Assembly (NCBI RefSeq): GCF_016924755.1
Contig: NZ_JAFFJX010000001.1
Span: forward strand, 806,001-870,000
From: Longitalea arenae
Lineage (GTDB): Bacteria > Bacteroidota > Bacteroidia > Chitinophagales > Chitinophagaceae
DNA: 64,000 bases
Direction of reading: 5' to 3'
Position numbers and translations under genes: made by a program. Shown in pieces: positions 42,161 to 50,130 of this stretch. Below the pieces are notes generated by a model. That model did no database searches. It was not told the DNA's origin and was given only the letters and a program-made list of their open reading frames with translations. Positions within the stretch are counted from its first letter, which is position 1. Each line of letters starts with the position of its first letter.

Positions 42161-42225
42161 CCCGACTAAAGGTCGGGGCGGGTTGTGCTGATTAGCTGAT
42201 TTGCTAATGGGCTAATTGGTTACCG
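42161..42225. repeat. Hairpin and octad words between nuoB and nuoC
   Basis: A 6-bp stem (CCCGAC with GTCGGG) at 42161-42177 is followed by GGTTGTGCTGATTAGCTGATTT-type words up to 42225. A related CGACTACAGCCGACAGGTTGTGC block occurs at 44100 before nuoE. Confidence 0.5.
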
Positions 42226-42280
42226 TAATTGTCATTTGAACCATAAAAATAAATGCTCCGCTGATAGCGGAGATGGAGAT

Positions 42281-42784
42281 ATGGCATTAACGAACGAATA
42301 TATCAAACAGCGGTTAACTGAAAAGTTTGGTGAGCAGGTTCAGCAATTTCAGGAGCCTTATGGCATGCTTACTTTCGAAGCGCCTAAAGAATTAAACCTG
42401 AAAGTGCTTCAGTTCCTGTACGATGAAGCGGATCTGGCATTTCAATTCCTCACCGATCTGCAGGCGGTTCATTATCCAGATAATAAAGGACGTGAGCTGG
42501 CGGTTGTTTATCACCTGCACAGCCTTACCAACAATGTACGCATCCGGTTCAAGGTGTTCACTGATATTACAAGCCCTGATGTGTTCAGTGCCACTGCGTT
42601 ATTTTCAGCGGCCAACTGGATGGAAAGAGAGACCTATGATTTTTACGGGGTGAACTTTATAGGCCATCCTAACCTGAAGCGGATCCTGAATGTGGATGAA
42701 ATGGATTATTTCCCGATGCGCAAAGAGTATCCGCTGGAAGAACAAACCCGTATTGACAAGGACGACGATATGTTCGGACGCTAA
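42281..42784 (+). CDS. nuoC: NADH-quinone oxidoreductase subunit C
   Basis: Q-module subunit of 167 residues, separate from NuoD (not fused as in E. coli). The family core is FLTDLQAVHYPDNKGRELAVVYHLHSLTNNVRIRFKVF and WMERETYDFYGVNFIGHPNLKRILNVDEMDYFPMRKEYPL. ATG 42281 is chosen; an in-frame TTG at 42236 would add 15 residues without family similarity. It has no cofactor of its own. nuoD starts 11 bases downstream, so the pair is probably translated together. Confidence 0.95.
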   Translation: MALTNEYIKQRLTEKFGEQVQQFQEPYGMLTFEAPKELNLKVLQFLYDEADLAFQFLTDLQAVHYPDNKGRELAVVYHLHSLTNNVRIRFKVFTDITSPDVFSATALFSAANWMERETYDFYGVNFIGHPNLKRILNVDEMDYFPMRKEYPLEEQTRIDKDDDMFGR

Positions 42785-42795
42785 CATTACAATTT

Positions 42796-44019
42796 ATGAG
42801 TGATCAGCATATAAAATTACCCGAAGGCTCCATTGAGAAACAGACCACAACCCTGAACTTAGGGCCTACGCACCCGGCTACCCATGGTGTATTTCAGAAT
42901 ATCCTGGAACTGGATGGTGAGCGCATCATCTCAGCCGAACAAACGATAGGTTATATTCACCGTGCGTTTGAAAAGATCGCGGAGCGCCGGCCCCTGTACC
43001 AGATCACTCCGCTGACCGACCGTCTGAATTACTGCTCAGCGCCCATTAACAACATGGGCTGGCATATCACCTGCGAGAAATTATTAGGGGTGCAAACCCC
43101 CAAGCGGGTCGACTATCTGCGTGTTATTATTATGGAACTGGCGCGTATAGCCGATCACCTTATTTGTAACTCCATTGTTGGGGTTGATACCGGTGCATTC
43201 ACCGGCTTTTTGTATGTGATGCAATACCGCGAGCTGATCTATGAAATCTATGAAGAGGTGTGTGGTTCACGGCTTACGACCAATATTGGCCGGATAGGCG
43301 GTTTTGAAAGGAATTTCAACAATACCGCATTTGAGAAGATCGAGAAATTCCTGCGCGAATATCCCAAAGTGCTGAAAGAATTTGAGAACCTGTTCAACCG
43401 CAACCGCATATTTATGGAACGTACCATCGGGTGCGGACCGATCACTGCCGAAAGAGCGCTGAATTATGGTTTTACCGGTCCGAACCTGCGGGCGGCCGGT
43501 GTTGATTACGATGTTCGGGTGCATACGCCATACAGCAGCTACGAAGAATTTGACTTTGATATACCGGTGGGCAGCACCGGCGACTGTTATGATCGTTTCC
43601 TGGTGCGTAACCAGGAGATGTGGCAATCGCTGCGCATCATTGAACAGGCCATGAAGAAGGTGAAAGAGTTCAAAGGAAAAGAAGCCGAGGTATTCCACGC
43701 CGATATCCCGGAATTTTATCTGCCCGAGAAGAAGGACGTATATACGAAAATGGAAGCGCTGATCTGGCACTTCAAGATCATCATGGGTGAAATTGACATG
43801 CCGGCCGGTGAAGTGTATCAATCGGTAGAAGGCGCCAATGGCGAATTAGGATTTTACCTGATCACAGATGGCGGCCGTACGCCATACCGCCTGCACTTCC
43901 GTCGTCCATGTTTTGTTTATTACCAGGCGTACGAAGAAATCTCAAAAGGTGCGATGCTGAGTGATGCGATCATTACCCTGAGTAGTTTGAACCTGATCGC
44001 CGGGGAGATGGACGCATAG
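42796..44019 (+). CDS. nuoD: NADH-quinone oxidoreductase subunit D
   Basis: 49-kDa-type subunit of 407 residues that forms the quinone-binding cavity with NuoB. Conserved segments: LNLGPTHPATHGVFQNILELDGE (with the quinone-site His), GYIHRAFEKIAE, TDRLNYCSAPINNMGW, RTIGCGPITAERALNYGFTGPNLRAAGVDYDVR, and the C-terminal DGGRTPYRLHFRRPCFVYYQA. It is complete. The gene is followed by a 134-base spacer with a repeat array. Confidence 0.97.
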   Translation: MSDQHIKLPEGSIEKQTTTLNLGPTHPATHGVFQNILELDGERIISAEQTIGYIHRAFEKIAERRPLYQITPLTDRLNYCSAPINNMGWHITCEKLLGVQTPKRVDYLRVIIMELARIADHLICNSIVGVDTGAFTGFLYVMQYRELIYEIYEEVCGSRLTTNIGRIGGFERNFNNTAFEKIEKFLREYPKVLKEFENLFNRNRIFMERTIGCGPITAERALNYGFTGPNLRAAGVDYDVRVHTPYSSYEEFDFDIPVGSTGDCYDRFLVRNQEMWQSLRIIEQAMKKVKEFKGKEAEVFHADIPEFYLPEKKDVYTKMEALIWHFKIIMGEIDMPAGEVYQSVEGANGELGFYLITDGGRTPYRLHFRRPCFVYYQAYEEISKGAMLSDAIITLSSLNLIAGEMDA

Positions 44020-44135
44020 AGCAATGTGCTAATGTGCTAATGTGCTAATTGGCTAATGTGCTAATGGAAACAATAAACGATCTGCTAATTAGCTAATCGC
44101 GACTACAGCCGACAGGTTGTGCTAATTACTAAAAC
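44020..44135. repeat. Octad array (GTGCTAAT theme) between nuoD and nuoE
   Basis: At least four nearly perfect GTGCTAAT units from 44025, then GGCTAATG, TGCTAATTAGCTAATC and finally GGTTGTGCTAATTAC. Most units here face the same way; only the ATTAGCTAAT part is self-complementary. Confidence 0.65.
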
Positions 44136-44153
44136 AAAAATATTTCAATAACA

Positions 44154-44654
44154 GTGGCTCAATTTTCTGCAGAGAAATTAAATAAGGTAAACGAGATCAT
44201 AGCACGCTATCCGGCGGGAAAGCAAAAAAGTGCCTTGATACCCGTATTGCATCTTGCCCAGGAAGAGTTTGGAGGCTGGTTGAGTGCAGAGACCATGGAT
44301 TATGTGGCTTCTTTACTCAAATTAGAACCCATCGAAGTGTATGAGGTAGCTACTTTTTACTCCATGTACAACCTGAAGCCGGTAGGTAAATATGTGTTTG
44401 AAGTTTGCCAAACCGGACCATGCATGTTGAATGGCAGCGACGATATTATTGAATATATAAAGAACAAGCTGGGCATTAAAGTAGGGGAAACTACAGCCGA
44501 TGGTTTGTTTACCCTGAAAACAGTAGAATGCCTGGGCGCCTGCGGTTATGCTCCCATGATGCAATTGGGCAAACATTACCGCGAGCACCTGACGAAGGAG
44601 AAGATAGATGCTATTATACTGGAATGTGAAAGGAACGCTGTGACGAATAATTAA
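44154..44654 (+). CDS. nuoE: NADH-quinone oxidoreductase subunit E
   Basis: 24-kDa-type subunit of 166 residues in the NADH-dehydrogenase module. It carries [2Fe-2S] cluster N1a: two Cys in VCQTGPCMLNG and two in VECLGACGYAP. The thioredoxin-like fold is complete (FYSMYNLKPVGKYVFEVC precedes). The start is a GTG at 44154, giving MAQFSAEKLNKVNEI. Its spacer to nuoF contains an inverted repeat array. Confidence 0.96.
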   Translation: MAQFSAEKLNKVNEIIARYPAGKQKSALIPVLHLAQEEFGGWLSAETMDYVASLLKLEPIEVYEVATFYSMYNLKPVGKYVFEVCQTGPCMLNGSDDIIEYIKNKLGIKVGETTADGLFTLKTVECLGACGYAPMMQLGKHYREHLTKEKIDAIILECERNAVTNN

Positions 44655-44686
44655 TATTTGAAGTTCATTAAAAGTAGCGAGCTGTT

Positions 44687-44756
44687 ACAGGTTGCAAGTT
44701 ACAGGTTGCAGGGAAATCCCTGAAACCTGAAACCTGGAACTTGAAACGGTTCTTCT
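44687..44756. repeat. Inverted heptad/octad array (ACAGGTTGCA / ACCTGAA theme) between nuoE and nuoF
   Basis: The left arm TTACAGGTTGCAGGGA pairs with TCCCTGAAACCTGAAAC around a 2-base loop. Both arms are made of repeated short words. Confidence 0.65.
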
Positions 44757-44763
44757 GATAAAT

Positions 44764-46128
44764 ATGGGAAGAAAACTATTATTAGAAAAAGCGCATGTTC
44801 AGGGGATCCGCACCTACGAGGTGTACCGTCGTGAAGGCGGCTATCGCAGTGTAGAAAAAGCGCTCAAAAACATGAGTCCCGACCAGGTTACGGAAGAAGT
44901 AAAGAAAAGTGGTTTGCGTGGCCGTGGTGGCGCTGGTTTCCCTGCCGGTATGAAATGGAGCTTTCTGGCCAAGCCAGAAGGTGTTCCCCGTTACCTGGTA
45001 TGTAATGCAGATGAATCGGAGCCCGGGACCTTCAAGGATCGATACCTGATGGAATTCATTCCGCACCTGCTGGTGGAAGGTTTGATCGTAGCTTCCTATG
45101 CGCTGGGTTCTAACAGAACATTTATTTACATCCGCGGTGAATATGCGTGGATCGTTGATATACTGGAACAGGCCATTGCCGAAGCCAAACACAATGGCTG
45201 GTTGGGAAAGAATATTCTCGGCACCGGCTTCGACCTGGAAATATATGTACAGCGCGGCGCCGGCGCTTATATCTGCGGGGAAGAAACAGCCCTGCTGGAG
45301 TCACTGGAAGGTAAAAGAGGTAATCCGAGGATCAAACCGCCATTCCCTGCCGTAAAGGGTTTGTGGGACTGCCCTACCGTGGTGAACAACGTGGAAACGC
45401 TGGCCGCTGTAGTGCCTATTATCAATATGGGCGGCGATGAATATGCGAAGATCGGTGTTGGTAAATCAACCGGTACCAAGCTTATTTCCGCTTGCGGTAA
45501 TATCAACAAACCGGGCGTGTATGAAATAGATATGACCATTTCGGTGGAAGAGTTCATATACAGCGATGAGTATTGCGGCGGTATTGCGCATGGCAAACGC
45601 CTGAAAGCCTGTATCCCGGGCGGTTCTTCAGTGCCCATTCTGCCTGCTAACCTCTTGTTGAAGACAGCGAAAGGGGAACAGCGTATGATGAACTATGAGA
45701 GCCTGGCGGATGGTGGTTTTGCCACCGGCACCATGATGGGATCGGGTGGTTTTATTGTGCTCGATGAAGACCAGTGCGTGGTGCGTCATACATTGACCCT
45801 GGCGCGTTTCTATCGCCATGAAAGCTGCGGACAATGTTCGCCCTGCCGCGAAGGAACAGGCTGGATGGAAAAGATCCTGAAGAATATTGAATACGGAAAG
45901 GGCAAGAAGAGCGATATCGATCTGTTATGGGATATTCAACGTAAGATAGAAGGGAATACGATTTGTCCGTTAGGCGATGCCGCGGCCTGGCCGGTAGCAG
46001 CAGCCATTCGTCATTTCAGAGATGAATTCGAATGGCATGTGCAGTACCCGAATGCAGCACAGAACAGGAATTATGGTTTGGCGCATTATGCCGATCCGTT
46101 GCCTGTACTGGCAGCACCTAAGGCGTAA
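44764..46128 (+). CDS. nuoF: NADH-quinone oxidoreductase subunit F
   Basis: 51-kDa-type subunit of 454 residues that binds NADH, FMN and [4Fe-4S] cluster N3. The NADH/FMN site shows GLRGRGGAGFPAGMKW and GAGAYICGEETALLESLEGKRGNPR. The N3 ligands are in ESCGQCSPCREGTGW and the later NTICPLGDAAAWPV. Complete length. It is followed after 54 bases by nuoG, with a small CCGCC hairpin in between. Confidence 0.97.
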   Translation: MGRKLLLEKAHVQGIRTYEVYRREGGYRSVEKALKNMSPDQVTEEVKKSGLRGRGGAGFPAGMKWSFLAKPEGVPRYLVCNADESEPGTFKDRYLMEFIPHLLVEGLIVASYALGSNRTFIYIRGEYAWIVDILEQAIAEAKHNGWLGKNILGTGFDLEIYVQRGAGAYICGEETALLESLEGKRGNPRIKPPFPAVKGLWDCPTVVNNVETLAAVVPIINMGGDEYAKIGVGKSTGTKLISACGNINKPGVYEIDMTISVEEFIYSDEYCGGIAHGKRLKACIPGGSSVPILPANLLLKTAKGEQRMMNYESLADGGFATGTMMGSGGFIVLDEDQCVVRHTLTLARFYRHESCGQCSPCREGTGWMEKILKNIEYGKGKKSDIDLLWDIQRKIEGNTICPLGDAAAWPVAAAIRHFRDEFEWHVQYPNAAQNRNYGLAHYADPLPVLAAPKA

Positions 46129-46182
46129 ACGAAATAAATTTAAAAACTAAATAGTCCGCCAGTAGGCGGATTTGGGGTGAAT

Positions 46183-47274
46183 ATGGCTGATCAACCTAAA
46201 TTATTTAAAGTAACCATCGATAACATCACCATTGAGGTGGAGGCGGGAACAAGTATCCTGAATGCAGCCCGCATGATCGGGGGAGAAGTAGCGCCGCCTG
46301 CCATGTGTTATTACAGCAAGCTGAAAGGCAGTGGTGGAAAATGCCGTACCTGCCTGGTAGAAGTAGCAGCAGGCTCAACGGCCGATCCGCGCCCGATGCC
46401 AAAGCTGGTGGCCAGTTGCCGTACCAATGTGATGGATGGCATGGTGGTGAAAAATATTACCAGCGAACGGGTGCAGGATGCCAGGAAAGGGGTAGTGGAA
46501 CTGCTGCTCATCAACCATCCGCTCGATTGTCCGATCTGCGACCAGGCCGGTGAATGCCATTTGCAGGACCTGAGCTATGAACATGGCGCAGAAGATACCC
46601 GCTATGAATTCCCCCGCCGTCAATTTGAAAAACATAACCTGGGGCCTTATATACAACTGCACATGACGCGTTGCATCCTGTGTTACCGTTGTGTATTTAC
46701 CGCCGACCAGTTGACCAATAAACGCGTTCACGGTGTATTAGACCGGGGCGACCACGCTGAGATCGCTACTTACATTGAGAAATCGCTGGATAATGATTTT
46801 ATCGGTAACGTCATTGACGTTTGTCCGGTAGGTGCATTGACCGATAAGACCTTCCGGTTCAAGAACCGCGTTTGGTTCCTGAAGCCGGTAGATGCGCACC
46901 GCGATTGTCCCAAATGTTCAGGTAAAGTAACATTATGGCACCGCGGCGATGAAGTGTTCCGCGTTACCGGCCGTAAAGATCAGTGGGGCGAGGTGCAGGA
47001 CTGGATCTGTAATGAATGCCGTTTTGAAAAAAAGAAAACAAGCGATTGGGTGATCGAAGGTCCTACCAAGGTAAGCCGCCATTCTGTGATCAGCGCGAAC
47101 CATTATGTGGGAACCGTGAAGCCACAGGAAGCCTTACCGGAAGTGTTGGGCGGCCGTCAGCCCCGACTGTTGATGGATATCCATTCGGTAAGTGAAGTGA
47201 ATAAACCGAATGTCGACCTGTCGAAGATCCCGGGCCCGGCGCACTCGAACGACTTCAAAGAGGGAAAAGGGTAA
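46183..47274 (+). CDS. nuoG: NADH-quinone oxidoreductase subunit G, short form lacking the molybdopterin-like domain
   Basis: 363-residue subunit, much shorter than E. coli NuoG (about 900). The N1b [2Fe-2S] ligands lie in MCYYSKLKGSGGKCRTCLVEV and VASCRTNV. N5 has its His/Cys set in NHPLDCPICDQAGECHL. N4 is in RCILCYRCVF plus DVCPVGAL. A last segment DCPKCSGKV ... WICNECRF resembles the Fe-S start of the molybdopterin domain, which then stops. Short NuoG is usual in this phylum as I know it, so it is probably natural. GTG 46177 is an alternative start. Confidence 0.93.
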   Translation: MADQPKLFKVTIDNITIEVEAGTSILNAARMIGGEVAPPAMCYYSKLKGSGGKCRTCLVEVAAGSTADPRPMPKLVASCRTNVMDGMVVKNITSERVQDARKGVVELLLINHPLDCPICDQAGECHLQDLSYEHGAEDTRYEFPRRQFEKHNLGPYIQLHMTRCILCYRCVFTADQLTNKRVHGVLDRGDHAEIATYIEKSLDNDFIGNVIDVCPVGALTDKTFRFKNRVWFLKPVDAHRDCPKCSGKVTLWHRGDEVFRVTGRKDQWGEVQDWICNECRFEKKKTSDWVIEGPTKVSRHSVISANHYVGTVKPQEALPEVLGGRQPRLLMDIHSVSEVNKPNVDLSKIPGPAHSNDFKEGKG

Positions 47275-47358
47275 ACCCGGGTGACCCAGGTGGCAGGAGA
47301 GAGGGACGTAAGAAGTAAGAAACGAATTTTGAGGTTTGGCAATAAGGTGTGTTTACTC

Positions 47359-47383
47359 ACCATTGACCATTCACCATTGACGA
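47359..47383. repeat. Heptad array (ACCATTG/ACCATTC theme) between nuoG and nuoH
   Basis: Units ACCATTG, ACCATTC, ACCATTG follow one another just before the nuoH start. Same theme and orientation as 18985-19020. Confidence 0.6.
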
Positions 47384-47398
47384 TAATAAACAACAAAA

Positions 47399-48466
47399 AT
47401 GCATTCTGCTTTATTAGCTATTGACTTGTTTTTAGTGATCGAGAAACTGGTACTCATTGTAGGCATCGTTTCTATATCATTGGTGATCGCCATGTATGAA
47501 ACCTATGCTGAACGTAAAGTAGCTGCTTTTATCCAGGATCGCCGCGGTCCTAACCGGGCCGGTCCTTTCGGCATCTTACAACCGCTGGCCGACGGGTTAA
47601 AGCTGTTCATGAAGGAGGAGATCATTCCCAATACATCGAACCGCTTCCTGTTCATTCTGGGTCCCTGTTTAGCCATGCTGGCGGCCATGATGACCTCAGC
47701 GGTGATCCCCTGGGGGGGTACGCTGAATGTGTTTGGCCGCGAAGTGAATTTGCAGATCGCAGATATTAACATTGGTATCTTATATGTGTTTGGCGTTGTG
47801 AGCATGGGTGTATATGGTATTATGATCGGAGGCTGGGCTTCCAATAACAAGTTCTCGCTGATGGCCGCCCTGCGCGGCGCCTCACAGGTGATCAGTTATG
47901 AGCTGCCCATGGGTTTGTCGCTGATCGCGTTATTAATGCTGACCGGTTCTTTGAAAATGAGTGAGATCGTTGGGCAGCAGCTCGATAGCTGGTACAATGT
48001 ATTATACCAGCCGCTGGGATTCTTTATATTCCTGGTATGTGCGTTTGCCGAATGTAACCGTACACCCTTCGATCTGCCTGAAGCAGAAAATGAATTGAAC
48101 TTTGGTTACCACCAGGAATATTCTTCCATGAAACTGGGTTTTTACCTGTTTGCTGAATACATCAACATGTTCATCAGCAGTGTGGTAATGGTTACCTTGT
48201 TCTGGGGTGGTTATGATATTCCGTTCATCAATGATACAAGCCTCAGCGGTATGGGCAATTGGCTGGTACTGTTGCAGGGATTGTCATTGTTCATTAAAGT
48301 GGCCATCTTCATCTTCGTGTTCATGTGGGTGCGCTGGACCATCCCGCGCTTCCGTTATGACCAGCTGATGAACCTGGGCTGGAAAGGATTGATCCCGCTC
48401 AGCCTGGTAAATATGGTAGTTACCGCAGCAATCGTATTATTGAAGGCCAATGGTTGGAAATTTTAA
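47399..48466 (+). CDS. nuoH: NADH-quinone oxidoreductase subunit H
   Basis: Membrane-arm subunit (355 residues, about eight helices) linking the quinone site to the antiporter-like subunits. Conserved: YAERKVAAFIQDRRGPNRAGPFGILQPLADGLKLFMKEEIIP and AECNRTPFDLPEAENELNFGYHQEYSSMKLGFYLFAEYINMF, with the charged residues of the E-channel. Complete. Confidence 0.96.
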   Translation: MHSALLAIDLFLVIEKLVLIVGIVSISLVIAMYETYAERKVAAFIQDRRGPNRAGPFGILQPLADGLKLFMKEEIIPNTSNRFLFILGPCLAMLAAMMTSAVIPWGGTLNVFGREVNLQIADINIGILYVFGVVSMGVYGIMIGGWASNNKFSLMAALRGASQVISYELPMGLSLIALLMLTGSLKMSEIVGQQLDSWYNVLYQPLGFFIFLVCAFAECNRTPFDLPEAENELNFGYHQEYSSMKLGFYLFAEYINMFISSVVMVTLFWGGYDIPFINDTSLSGMGNWLVLLQGLSLFIKVAIFIFVFMWVRWTIPRFRYDQLMNLGWKGLIPLSLVNMVVTAAIVLLKANGWKF

Positions 48467-48559
48467 GTGCAGGGATTTAATTGAAGTATTGAAGAAAGAA
48501 AAATACTTTTGCGGTTTTAGTAGTGAGCAAGTTTTAGAAGATAAGTTAACTAATTATAA

Positions 48560-49117
48560 ATGCAAGCATTAACAAGCAGAGCCAAAGCGGTTGATCGTAG
48601 ACCCATGACATTTGTAGAGAAGCTCTACATGTGGAATATCCTCAAAGGGATGATGATCACCTTAAGGCACTTATTCAAAAAGAAAGCGACCATTAGTTAT
48701 CCGGAGCAGAAACGTCCGTTCAGCCCCGTCTTCCGTGGTTTGCATATCCTGAACCGCGATGAAGAAGGCCGTGAACGTTGTACTGCCTGTGGGCTGTGTG
48801 CATTGGCTTGTCCGGCCGAAGCCATTACCATGGAAGCAGCAGAGCGTTTACCGGGAGAGGAGCATCTGTACCGCGAAGAGAAGTATGCCGCCAAATATGA
48901 GATCAATATGCTGCGGTGTATCTTCTGCGGACTTTGTGAAGAAGCCTGTCCTAAAGACGCTGTGTATCTGAGTGAGACCTTTGCGCCTTCCAATTATCAG
49001 CGTAAAGGGTTTATATATGGGAAGCAGGATCTGTTGATCCCGAACCCCAAGGAAAATCCCGGCGAATACTGGAAAGCGGTGGGTAACCGGAAAGCAAACA
49101 AAGAACAGAGCAATTAA
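48560..49117 (+). CDS. nuoI: NADH-quinone oxidoreductase subunit I
   Basis: Ferredoxin-like Q-module subunit of 185 residues with two [4Fe-4S] clusters, N6a and N6b: RCTACGLCALACPAEAI and RCIFCGLCEEACPKDAV. The N-terminal amphipathic segment MTFVEKLYMWNILKGMMITLRHLFKKK probably anchors it at the membrane. The C-terminal tail is polar. nuoJ starts 15 bases downstream. Confidence 0.96.
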   Translation: MQALTSRAKAVDRRPMTFVEKLYMWNILKGMMITLRHLFKKKATISYPEQKRPFSPVFRGLHILNRDEEGRERCTACGLCALACPAEAITMEAAERLPGEEHLYREEKYAAKYEINMLRCIFCGLCEEACPKDAVYLSETFAPSNYQRKGFIYGKQDLLIPNPKENPGEYWKAVGNRKANKEQSN

Positions 49118-49132
49118 CACCAACTAGCTGCA

Positions 49133-49630
49133 ATGGATATATCACAAGTATTATTTTATGCTTTAAGTGCAATGGCACTGGGCAGCGCCATTATGGTCGT
49201 TATCAGTCGTAACCCGGTACACAGCGTATTGTGGCTCATCATTACATTCTTTGCTATTTCAGGCCATTATATTTTAATGAATGCCCAGTTCCTGGGTATT
49301 GTGAACCTGATCGTGTATGCAGGCGCCATCATGGTATTGTTCCTGTTCGTGATCATGTTGATGAACCTGAATGCCGAAACAGAACCACAGAAAAATAAAT
49401 GGCTCAAGCTGGCCGGTGTGGTAGCGGGCGGATGCCTGCTGCTGGTACTGGTGGCTGCATTAAAACAAGCCGAGGTAAAGGGAAAAGTGGCGATGCTCGA
49501 AACAGGTGATATCGGGTTGATCAGGAACCTGGGTAAAGCCCTGTTCACCGATTTCGTAGTGCCATTTGAGATCAGCAGTATCCTCTTCCTGAGCGCCATG
49601 GTTGGTGCTGTGGTTATCGGTAAGAAATAA
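49133..49630 (+). CDS. nuoJ: NADH-quinone oxidoreductase subunit J
   Basis: Membrane-arm subunit of 165 residues with about five helices. The family segment NPVHSVLWLIITFFAISGHYILMNAQFLGIVNLIVYAGAIMVLFLFVIMLMNLN contains the pi-bulge helix that undergoes turnover-linked conformational change. Complete. nuoK follows after 57 bases. Confidence 0.95.
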   Translation: MDISQVLFYALSAMALGSAIMVVISRNPVHSVLWLIITFFAISGHYILMNAQFLGIVNLIVYAGAIMVLFLFVIMLMNLNAETEPQKNKWLKLAGVVAGGCLLLVLVAALKQAEVKGKVAMLETGDIGLIRNLGKALFTDFVVPFEISSILFLSAMVGAVVIGKK

Positions 49631-49687
49631 AAACTACTGAAGCTATGCGCGTATATGCGTTAAGTGTTCAGTTTAATAAAGTGATCT

Positions 49688-50017
49688 ATGTTAATTGAAA
49701 GATATATCTACCTGGCTATTGCCCTTTTTTGTATCGGTATCGTAGGAGTGCTTGCACGCCGCAATGCCATCATCATTTTCATGTGCATCGAGCTTATGTT
49801 GAATGCGGTGAACCTGCTGCTGGTGGCTTTTTCCAAAATGCATCATGCAGCTGCCGTGGCCAAGGGGTCTACAGCCGGTATTGAAGGACAGCTATTCGTT
49901 TTTTTCATCATGGTAGTGGCGGCAGCCGAGGTAAGTGTGGGCCTGGCCATTATCGTTATGATGTACCGCAATACGCATTCGGTGGATGTAAATTTTTTAA
50001 ACAGGTTAAAACACTAA
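49688..50017 (+). CDS. nuoK: NADH-quinone oxidoreductase subunit K
   Basis: Small three-helix membrane subunit of 109 residues with two conserved Glu residues for proton transfer: in [15 protein letters not shown] and in [17 protein letters not shown]. Complete and slightly extended by a short loop after [14 protein letters not shown]. Confidence 0.95.
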   Translation: MLIERYIYLAIALFCIGIVGVLARRNAIIIFMCIELMLNAVNLLLVAFSKMHHAAAVAKGSTAGIEGQLFVFFIMVVAAAEVSVGLAIIVMMYRNTHSVDVNFLNRLKH

Positions 50018-50019
50018 TA

Positions 50020-50126
50020 CGCAAAACGCTCAACGCTTCAGCCGGCACCGAGGTGCCAGCGTGATAGCGGAAATACCGGATTCCGGAAACCAGCGTTCGG
50101 CGTTTAGCATTCAGCCTTCAGCTTAA
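50020..50126. repeat. Paired heptad array (AACGCTC / GCGTTCG, CAGCCTT theme) between nuoK and nuoL
   Basis: The left arm AACGCTCAACGCTTCAGC is roughly complementary to the right arm CAGCGTTCGGCGTTTAGC. More words ATTCAGCCTTCAGCTT follow. The core contains GC-rich palindromes (GGCACC/GGTGCC, CCGGATTCCGG). Confidence 0.6.
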
Positions 50127-50130
50127 AAAT

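Noticed and set aside
44020-44080. Regular GTGCTAAT repeats resembling a CRISPR array
   Set aside because: Units are 8 bases with no unique spacers of 26-50 bases and no cas genes nearby; it is a short-period tandem array.
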